Assembly: GCA_950295325.1 (NCBI GenBank)
Contig: OX485806.1
Span: forward strand, 4,898,001 to 4,962,000
Length of the DNA: 64,000 nucleotides
Origin: Polytrichum commune
Taxonomy: Eukaryota; Streptophyta; Polytrichopsida; Polytrichales; Polytrichaceae
Reading direction: 5' to 3'
Shown here: positions 56,558 through 64,000 of the stretch, piece by piece
How positions within the stretch are numbered: the stretch's first letter is position 1
Layout: each line of letters opens with the position of its first letter
Notes under the pieces: generated by a model
The model's database searches: none
What the model was told of the DNA's origin: nothing
The model's input: the letters and a program-made list of their open reading frames with translations, nothing else
Made by a program: the position numbers and the translations under genes

Positions 56558-57786
56558 TGTCGCGACCCTTGCTAGTTTTTCTCCACTTAGCTCAATCGCT
56601 TTCCAACTCTAGCAAGTGTCCCGAGCGCTAACCTGCACATCCCACGCACATGCATGGTTAGCTCCCAAAACCGCGGACCTTCAATCCCATATTTGGTCAC
56701 CAAACCCTCCTACACATGCATTCGGGACTCTTTCCCCTTAGTAGGTAACCCATCGCTAAGGTGGACTTCCATCCATGGAAGTCCACTCCCTACTTGGTCA
56801 TAGTGTTGCTAGGACAACACTACAACCACCCGGAGCACATTGCCAAGTATGCTCCGGGGGGGGGTCGGTCGGCAAAGCCGCCTCACCCATATAAGCCTCT
56901 AGGACTTTTGGCGGGGCCCCTCCCCCACCGTCAACATCCCTTTTGTCTCTCTACCAAGAGTTGGGGCCAAGTAGACATTTTCCCTTAGCCGCTGGGTCTA
57001 GAAGCCTCCCTGCAGCTTCAGACCTTCATAACTTCCACGTGCGGTCTCTGAATCTAACAACCAACCACTCTATCGTCATGTACATTTCACGTAGATCCCT
57101 ATGGACACCTCACTTGCCCTATTCGGGCAAGTATTGAGGAAGTTATGCCTGTTTAAACCTTTGCAGTCCCGGGAGCCACTCCCAGGCCCCTGCTGTTCCA
57201 GGGCGCTGTCCCGGGACAGCATCCCACTCAAAGTGCCATATCTCCTAGCTCACACCTCAGATTGAGGTGTTCTTTAGCATTCTAGAATCGGGACGCCATA
57301 AGCTACTCATAGCTTATGGCTTTACCCTCATGACTCCTAGTCTTTGTGGGTGGGAGGCGTTCTAAACGCCCGGGGCCCTCACCCACCTTAGGATCACTTG
57401 GTCCCTCTCACCAATGGCGTCACAAGTCCCGGGTGTCACTCCGGGGTCCCCCTTGTGCCCATGGTGTTGCGGGCACTCCTCATGGAGAGGTGCGCGACAC
57501 TCACCCCCACCAAATGGAGTCGATGCCCTCATCGACTATACTTATAGTCGGGCACACCAATTCTCAAGTTGCCATCCTCTCTTGGTGTGGCATTGTGTTT
57601 TCTTTAGGGCGCTACTCCCACAATGCATCTTCAAATTTGGCAAAGTCTCAAAGGTGTCGATCCTAGGTGGTCCGTTTAGGAAAACCCCGGACATCTTGTC
57701 CAAGGACCTAAACTACACTAGACTCACCTACTTTGAGACTTACTTGGGTGACCCTTCCTTTGGGGCCACCCAAGTTAGGCTCCACT
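56558..57786 (-). mobile_element. Partial Ty3/gypsy element M3 (3' LTR and 3' UTR)
   Basis: The LTR 56558-57499 (942 bp, TGTCGCGACCC ... GCGCGACA) is a more diverged subfamily. It is inserted into the M2 integrase region next to TCTAT. The purine-tract side and 3' UTR (57500-57786) follow until P1 inserts at 57787 after CCACT. The rest of M3 should lie beyond P1, outside the window. Confidence 0.8.
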
Positions 57787-58778
57787 TGTCGCGCACCTCT
57801 CCATGAGGAGTGCCCGAAACACCATGGGCACAAGGGGGACCCCGGAGTGACACCCGGGACTTGTGGCGCCGTTGGTGAGAGGGCCCAAGTGATCCTAGTG
57901 TGGGTGAGGGCCCCGGGCGTTGGGAACGCCTCCCACCCACGAAGACTAGGAGGCACAAGGGTAAGGCCATGAGCTATGCGTAGCTCATGGCGTGGTGATT
58001 CTAGAATGCTCAAGAACACCTCAATCGGAGGTGTGAGCTAGGAGTTATGGCCATTTGAGTGGGGCGCTGTCCCGGGACAGCGCCCTGGTACAGCAGTGCC
58101 TGGGAGGGATTCCCGGGACTGCCAAGGTTCAAACAGGCATAACTTCCCCAAGACTTGCTCGAATGGAGCAAGTGAGGAGTCCATCGGCATCTACGTGAAG
58201 CGTAGATGAGGATGGAGTGGTTGGTTGTTATGATCAGACATCATACAAGAAAGTTATGATGGTCTGAAGCTGCTGGGGGGTTCTAGGCCCAGCAGCTAAA
58301 GGAAATTGTCCACTTGGCCCCAACTCTTGGTAGGGAGACAAGAGGTTGGTTGACGGTGGGGTAGGGGCCCCGCGTAGAGTCCTAGAGGCTTATATGGGTG
58401 AGGTGGTGTGGCCTCACCCACCCGAGGCCGAACGGCACGGCCTCCATTGGCATTGGCCTAATGTGAGGCCATAGTTGCCTAGTATGGTTCGGGTTGTTGT
58501 AGTGTTGCTCCGGCAACGCGATGATCAACATAAGATTGGACTTCCATGGATGGAAGTCCACATCTAAGGATTGGTTACCGATTAAAGGGGTTGGTTAGCG
58601 ATTAAGGGGTGAGTCCCGAAAGCAAAGTAGGAGGGTTGGTTCCCTCCTATGAACTATTGGTCCGGGGTAAGAGGAGCTATCCATTAGCATGGCGGAATGC
58701 GAATGGTTAGCGCTCGTAACCTTTGGTAGAAATGAAAATTGGCAAGATTGTCAAGGGGGGCTAGCAAGGGTTGCGACA
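57787..58778 (+). repeat. 5' LTR of P1 (992 bp)
   Basis: It starts TGTCGCGCACC and ends TTGCGACA. It contains a TATA-like CTTATATG at 58388-58395 and a small local duplication near 58570-58605 (GGTTACCGATTAAAGGGG then GGTTAGCGATTAAGGGG), which makes it about 20 bp longer than the others. Confidence 0.9.
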
Positions 58779-58780
58779 CG

Positions 58781-58800
58781 TGGTATCAGAGCAGGGTTCC
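58781..58800 (+). other. Primer binding site of P1 (initiator Met tRNA)
   Basis: TGGTATCAGAGCAGGGTTCC lies two bases downstream of the 5' LTR, identical to the M1 site. Confidence 0.92.
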
Positions 58801-59429
58801 AAGTTTTGAGCTCGCACTTTGAGGGAAACATGGGTATCAAAAATGAGGGTTATGATGGTGAGCCCGGGGTTTCCAAAAGGTTGTGAGGCTCAAATTGGAA
58901 CAAGGATCATGTGCAAGTGGAATTTGACCATACCATTGGTTCAAATGACAATGGTGGGCATGAGGGTGGATTTGGTAAGGAAAATGGAGGAGTGCTTTGA
59001 AAAGGGCTCCCGCAAACCTCAAAAAACATTTGGGGCCTAGAATACCGAAAGCACCCAAAACCTTGGAGGGCATTAATGTTGGATTGAAATTCCAATTCGA
59101 AATGCTTGGAAGGTATTGATGTTGGAATGAATTTAGTGCTAATGAGGCACCCGGGGCCTCTTAAGGCCTATGTGCGCTATTCAAACGCACAAATGAAGGA
59201 TACACCTAAAACGGACGAGCTTTCTAAGAAATGCATCCTTTTAGGTGGGGTTTTAAAAGCGGGTGGTGGATGCCTTGTTTAAGTCCCCAAGGCTTCTTGA
59301 GGACATGGTGGGGACCATCAAGTTTGCAAGAGCATTGAAGCCAATGGTCCCAAAGAGAAGTTCGGCGGCGCATCACCACAAGTGGCTTTAGCCAAAGTAG
59401 GTCCCAAAGAAATGAGTGCAAATTGTTTG

Positions 59430-59775
59430 GTCCAATTTACTTAGGGAAAACATGTTGGTGCCGCGGACGGAATGTTGAAAGGTGGATTTATGCTTCCAAA
59501 GCAAATCATACTTGTGCCGTGGACGGAATGTTGGGAGGTGGGTTTGTCCTACCAAGGCAATTCATGTTCGTGCCGCGGACGGAGTGTGGGAAGGTGGCTT
59601 TGTGCTACCAAGGCAAAACATGTTTGTTTTGCGGATAAATTATTAGAAATTGGTTTTGTGGCACCAAACCAATTTGTCCCGCGGACGAAATGTTTAAAGT
59701 TGGCTTTGCGGACCAAGCCAAGCCAAGTTGCCGAGGACCAAATGTTGGACGATGGCTTTGTGGCCAAGGCTAGTA
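59430..59775 (+). repeat. About six 58-bp tandem units in the P1 gag-like region
   Basis: Each unit contains CCGCGGACGGAATGTTG-like and CTACCAAGGCAA-like phrases, at about 59459, 59518, 59575, 59633, 59682 and 59733. M1 has the same series on the minus strand at about 53760-53440. The repeated peptide is of the FVPRTECGKV type. No gag domain was recognised. Confidence 0.7.
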
Positions 59776-59959
59776 GCCTTAAGCCGAGGCCAAGTATTTT
59801 GTACCTTGAGGCTCAAATGAATGGGAGGCTTGTCTCAGGGGTTGACAAAGAGTTAAGGCATTCTTTCATGACCCCAAAGCTCACAAGGGAGCTGGGGTTT
59901 GCCGATTGGTAGAGTGGTGAAGCCCACCAAGGTGCGGTTTGGAAAGGGCGAACCGCATG

Positions 59960-60420
59960 AGACAAAGGAGGCCGCGATGCATGTAACCTTTCAATGTGGG
60001 ACATTGGAATTTTATCAAAATTTCACACCATGTGAAATAGATGAAATGCATGTCATTGTGAAGGCCGCCTTCTTTGAAACTCACATGATAGATGTGAGGT
60101 GCAAGCCGGTGTGCTTGCCGTGCATTATGATGTGTCATAATGACAAAGAATTGAAGTTCAAATTGACAAGGACTCCTATGGTAGGAGGACCCAAGTTGAA
60201 TTTGGTCTTAATGGACCAAATTAAATGAAATATGGTAAATATAATGGTCGTGGTTCAATTGAAGCAACTCCAAGGAACTCATGGGGAGGCTAGGAAAGAT
60301 GGGCCTCCCCCAAACCATACTTGTGGGATGTTGGTGAGATACAAGGATGTATTCACCAATGTGTTGCTCAAAATGTTACCGCCAAGAAGTGAATTGCAAC
60401 TTTGCTCAAGAAGAAATTGA
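59960..60420 (+). pseudogene. Gypsy protease-RT linker ending at a deletion of the RT core
   Basis: FYQNFTPCEIDEMHVIV, FFETHMIDVR and KLTRTPMVGGPKL match the region before gypsy reverse transcriptase. YKDVFTNVLL and LPPRSELQL follow. The sequence then jumps within a few bases (about 60405) to EEIEFLRHVVTKE-like sequence, which in intact elements lies after the YADD motif. About 150 residues containing the catalytic core are thus missing. Confidence 0.75.
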
Positions 60421-60599
60421 GTTCTTGAGGCATGTGGTGACAAAGGAAGTTGGTGGACAAACATGAAGAATTTCAAGGCAATCCAAGAGGAGAATTGGTG
60501 CTTGACTAAAAAAAAAAAAGCTTAGGTCATTGGTTGGCCTAGCCAACTACTACCACCACTTCATTCTAGATTTGTTTTAAGGTTGCTAGGGCCTTACTC

Positions 60600-61245
60600 G
60601 ACTTATTGAGGAAATGGCTATTCCAAGAGTGGGATGAGCCTTGTCACCAAGCCCTTGGAAAGCTCAAGAGCAAGTTCCCTTCACAAGATGTGGTTAAATT
60701 TCCGGGTTTTCATAAGCATTTTGAGGTGCACATGGAGACGTAGGACTTTATCATTGGCGGATGTTGATCCAAGATGGATGACCATTGCTTATGAGAGCAT
60801 TAAGCTCCATGGTTGTCGAACCTTGTCCGGCTTGTGCAAGAAATGGCTATCCCAAGAGTGGGATGAGCCGTGCCACCAAGCCATTGAGGAGCTTAAGACG
60901 AAGTTCTCTTCGCCGCCCGTGCTCAAGTTCGCGGAGTTTGACATACCTTTTGAGGTGCATACGGGGGCGAGAGACTTTATTTGGCGGATGTGGATGTAAA
61001 AAAAAAAAAGATGGCCATTGCATATGAAAGCATGAAGCTCGATGGTTGTCCCACCTTGTGCGACTTGTGGAAGAAATGGCTATCCCAAGAGTGGGATGAT
61101 GTTTGTCACGAGTCTTTGGGGAGTTTAACACCAAGTTCTATTCGCCGCCCGTGCTCAAGTTCATGGAGTTTGACAAACCTTTTGAGGTGCTTACGGGGGT
61201 GAGTAACTTTGCCAATGCCAATGATGGATTGTTAATGTAAGATGG
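60600..61245 (+). repeat. Tandem copies of the RT/RNase H connection segment in P1
   Basis: Three successive units begin at GAAATGGCTATTCCAAGAGTGG (about 60612), about 60838 and about 61071. Each includes the W..EW.E.C.QA.EELK segment and a CCTTTTGAGGTGCATACGGGGG-type end. The second unit ends in an A-run (60999-61009) that M1 also has at the matching place. Confidence 0.8.
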
Positions 61246-61279
61246 ATGGCCTTTGCATATGGGGGCTTGAGGCTCGATG

Positions 61280-61620
61280 GTTGTCAAAGAAGACAACCAA
61301 CTCATGACAAAGAACTTCTTTGCCGTAGTGCATTGCTTGAAGATGTGGCGACATTATTTGGGGTCGCACAAAGCAAAGGTCTACATGGACAATGTGTCCT
61401 AAAAGTATTTTAACGTATACAAGCACAAGTGAGCGCCAAGTCATTGCGGTGGCATGATAGTTTGGCGCTTATGAAGGTGGATTTGGTCCACAAACCGGAC
61501 CATGGAAATGTGGTGCCAGATGCGCTAAGTAGACCGGATGAGTTCCAAGCAATGAGAACCATCCAAACCTTGTGGCTAATGTGTGCCGGCGAAGGAAACT
61601 TGTGATGCAAGATACGGGAG
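61280..61620 (+). pseudogene. Gypsy RNase H remnant of P1
   Basis: After frame correction the sequence reads KELLCRSALLEDVA-type overlap, KVYMDNVS and, further on, LVHKPDHGNVVPDALSRPDEF, the end of gypsy RNase H. Several in-frame stops are present. Confidence 0.7.
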
Positions 61621-61677
61621 GGGTAAATTAACTACCCCGAGGCACAAAAGCTTTTAGGTGAGCTTCGCAAGAGCAAG

Positions 61678-62634
61678 GTGCTCAAAGAGGTTAAGTTGGT
61701 GGACGGATTGTTCAAGTGTAAGCAAAGTCGGGTGTATGTGCCTCAAGGCAAGTTGAGGCTATCGGTTTTGAAGGAAAAATGTGATAGTCCTATTGCCGGC
61801 CATAGAGGAGAAAGAAAAAACCGCCATAGAATGGTGTCATGGAGGTACCATTGGCGGTGCATAAAGGAGGATATAACCCACTTTGTGAAGGCGTGAATAA
61901 AGTGCCAAGTGAACCGAGCCTCTTACCAAAAGCAAGGCGGTTTCTTGCAACCGTTGCCTATCCCGTCGGCGCCATGGCATAGTATGTGCATGGACTTGAT
62001 CACAAGTTTGCCGGAGTCACATGGGTATGATGCCATCTTGTTGATGGTAGAGCGGTTTGCCAAGTTGGCACACATGGTGCCGATTGTGGGAACCGCCACC
62101 GCGTTGGAGACCGCATAGCCTTTTCTCAAAGGATGGTTGAGGCACCACGGGTTGCCAAGAGTGATTGTGTGGGATCAAGATCCAAAGTTCACAAGTGCAT
62201 TTTCAATGCATTTCTCTAAGGAGGTCGGAATGAAACTAAGGTTTAGCACGGCCTTGCATTCCCAAATGAATGGGAAAGCGGAGCATGTGAATGGAGTCTT
62301 GAAGCAATACTTGAGGAACTTGGTGGGGGCGGACCAAGGAGATTGGGCGGACTATGTGGGTCGAGCGGAGTGTAATTGCAATGTAGCCACGCACTTGGCT
62401 ACCAAGGGGTGGTCTTTGGTGGTGGCTTATGGAGTGGATGCGCTCCAACCTATTAACCTAGCTCTCGAGGGGGCACATTCAACACTAGAGTTCAACCAAG
62501 ATGGTGAGGACTTGGCCAAGGATGGTAAACAAGTCTTGGAGATGACCAAGTTGTTGGTGGAGAAAGCCCGAAGGTGCTACGGAGTGCAAATCAATGCCGG
62601 AAGACGCGAAGTGGAGTATGAGATGGGCCAATAA
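61678..62634 (+). pseudogene. Gypsy integrase of P1
   Basis: The zinc-binding part shows AGHRGERKNR with the later Cys pair partly disrupted by stops. The catalytic core shows D in CMDLITSLPES, D in VWDQDPKFTSAF and E in NGKAEHVNGVLKQYL, the D,D(35)E pattern. Stops at about 61894-61896 and 62116-62118 (TAG after TALETA) break the frame. The open part 62137-62634 runs into the C-terminal domain. Confidence 0.85.
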
Positions 62635-62949
62635 GGTGGGCCAATAAGGTGTTGTTGAATGTGGACAACTTCACCTTGCCCAAAGGCCTTACTTCAAAAG
62701 TTCATGTCCAAAATTGGAGCTTCGTTTTCCATTGTGGAACAAGTGTTCAAGGACATGTATAAGTTGGAATTACCGCCGGAGATCAAAGTGCATCCGAAAT
62801 TTCATGTCTCAATACGAAAGTCATTTTAGGACGACACCTTGTGGCCCGATCACAAGCAAGTGATTAGGCCACCTCCCGACCTTATGGAGGTCATTTGGAA
62901 CATGAGGTAGGAGGGCACCCTCAAGTGTAGGAAGCCCAAGTGAAAAGGA

Positions 62950-63111
62950 AAAAAAAAAATGTACAAAGGAGTACTTGGTGAAATGGTGTGGATACCATGA
63001 AAAAGAAACCGCTTGGGTGGCGGCAAGAGACATGGTGAACACCAATGAATAGGTGAAGCACTTTGAAGAAACTAAGGCTAAGGATTCCAATAAAAAGAAG
63101 CGTAGGCATTG
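62950..63111 (+). pseudogene. Chromodomain at the end of the P1 polyprotein
   Basis: KEYLVKWCGYHEKETAWVAA is the core of a chromodomain (YLVKWxGY...E.TW). It is followed by a Lys-rich tail and a TGA near 63110. The domain directs integration to marked chromatin in chromoviruses and classes this family as a plant chromovirus. Confidence 0.85.
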
Positions 63112-63911
63112 ATGAGGACATCAATCTCCTTTAGTGGGGGAGAGACGCTAGTAGCACACTTAGCTTCGAGGTTAATTACTCCACAACATGAACTTGTTCT
63201 TTGGCTTGAGGGAATAAAGTCCAAACTTTAGTGGTGCAAAGAGAAAAGTATGAGATGAGGTCCTAGTCTTGTACTTGTGCTTGGTTAATGGAAGAGGGGG
63301 AATAGATATGCCAAACTAGGTTGGGTAAGCCGAGTAATTGGGGCCATTGCTTGGAGGGGCCTTGGATAAAACCAAGAAACTTCTTAGTTGTGGGCTTGTC
63401 CGGGCGGGGGCAAGGTGATGGCGCATGCTCATAAAAGTGCTACCCGCGAGCTAACGAGAGTTGGCGCATGGGAGTCATGAACCCATGTCTCGAAAGAGCA
63501 AAGTGGGAACCGAGTCGGGCGGGACTTGGCATCACCCCCGTGCGATCGAGGCGTGGCTTAACAATGGAAAGCCATCTCGGAGTTGCAACCGAGACAACTT
63601 AGTGGAAGCGTTGAGGTCTCGCCTAGATGTGTCACGTTAGGCTAGTGGAGCCTAACGGGGGGGGAGGCCCCAAAAGAGGGGCAACCCATGTGAGTCCCGA
63701 AGTAGGTGGGTCTAGTATAGGTTAGGTCCTTGGAGGAGTTCCAAGGTCGCTAACGGACCACCTAGTAACGACACCTTTGGGACTATGCCAAATTAGAAGA
63801 TGCATTGTGGGGGTCGCGCCCTAAGGTAAACACAATGCCGCACCATAGAGGATGGCAACTTGAGAATTGGTGTGCCGACTACGAGTATAGTCGATGAGGG
63901 CATCGACTCCG

Positions 63912-63926
63912 TTTGGTGGGGGTGAG
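63912..63926 (+). other. Polypurine tract of P1
   Basis: TTTGGTGGGGGTGAG lies directly before the 3' LTR start (TGTCGCGC at 63927). It is the expected primer for plus-strand synthesis, and its complement borders the 3' LTRs of M1, M2 and M3. Confidence 0.8.
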
Positions 63927-64000
63927 TGTCGCGCACCTCTCCATGAGGAGTGCCCGAAACACCATGGGCACAAGGGGGACCCCGGAGTGACACCCGGGAC
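63927..64000 (+). repeat. 3' LTR of P1, truncated by window end
   Basis: It starts TGTCGCGCACCTCTCC and matches the start of 57787-58778 for all 74 bases available. Confidence 0.9.

Larger units (their letters stand above)
57787..64000 (+). mobile_element. Ty3/gypsy chromovirus-type element P1, degenerate, 3' LTR cut by window end
   Basis: 5' LTR 57787-58778, primer site 58781-58800, internal region with gag-like repeats, protease-RT linker, RT deletion, connection repeats, RNase H, integrase, chromodomain, 3' UTR, purine tract 63912-63926, 3' LTR from 63927. It is the most complete copy here but has stops and frameshifts throughout and lacks the reverse transcriptase catalytic core. It lies opposite to M1-M3, so the block 49-64 kb forms a large inverted repeat. 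Confidence 0.88.

Overview
The window looks like nuclear DNA of a streptophyte, most likely a non-seed land plant or a charophyte alga. The signs are GT-AG introns, plant-like start contexts, a TTTAGGG-type interstitial telomeric block (33125-33193), LTR retrotransposons primed by initiator-Met tRNA (TGGTATCAGAGC sites), a plant-type NIF phosphatase with a DLNG motif, a DUF7869 protein and a SWIM/MULE-like protein. No bacterial, organellar or CRISPR features were seen. The species cannot be named from the sequence.

Layout. 1-4.7 kb: a minus-strand spliced gene of unknown function whose large intron appears to hold a 14-unit, 233-bp tandem array with a 22-bp palindrome in every unit. 5.0-9.9 kb: a small unknown ORF, then a two-exon SWIM zinc-finger/MULE-transposase-like gene broken by one TAG. 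10.4-22.0 kb: a decayed LINE (endonuclease, reverse transcriptase, unassigned domain, RNase H) split by two later insertions with visible target duplications. 22.2-24 kb: a Ty1/copia scrap and a TA-flanked inverted-repeat element. 24-31.5 kb, minus strand: a GC-rich proline-rich ORF, an NLI/FCP1-like phosphatase exon and a three- or four-exon gene of about 1,350 residues with a ParB/DGQHR-like core (IIDGQHS). About 30 copies of a palindrome (TTTACGAACG, two variable bases, CGTTCGTAAA) lie between 26.0 and 35.8 kb: upstream, downstream, in the introns and twice inside the coding exon of that gene. 34.7-35.9 kb: a second palindrome array and a truncated duplicate of the gene's 3' end. 36.1-39.3 kb: a DUF7869 gene. 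40-42 kb: a possible Rab relic, a hAT-type MITE and a CACTA fold-back MITE. 44.4-45.0 kb: a second, 5'-truncated LINE. 45.1-48.4 kb, minus strand: a six-exon decayed gene joining a ParB-like domain (WDGNHRF) to a beta-order DNA amino-methyltransferase. Three copies of a different palindrome lie just upstream. 48.8-64 kb: nested and tandem Ty3/gypsy chromodomain elements in both orientations, including a solo LTR and copies that share a deletion of the reverse transcriptase core.

How it fits together. Most of the window is transposon-derived and much of it is decaying, often through stop codons that single C-to-T or G-to-A changes would explain. The most unusual element is the DGQHS gene with its palindrome field. 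A ParB-like protein beside many short inverted repeats recalls ParB and parS sites, but binding is an inference from context. The methyltransferase locus repeats the pairing with another palindrome, and the 233-bp array holds a third of the same design (9-14-bp arms, 2-bp centre).
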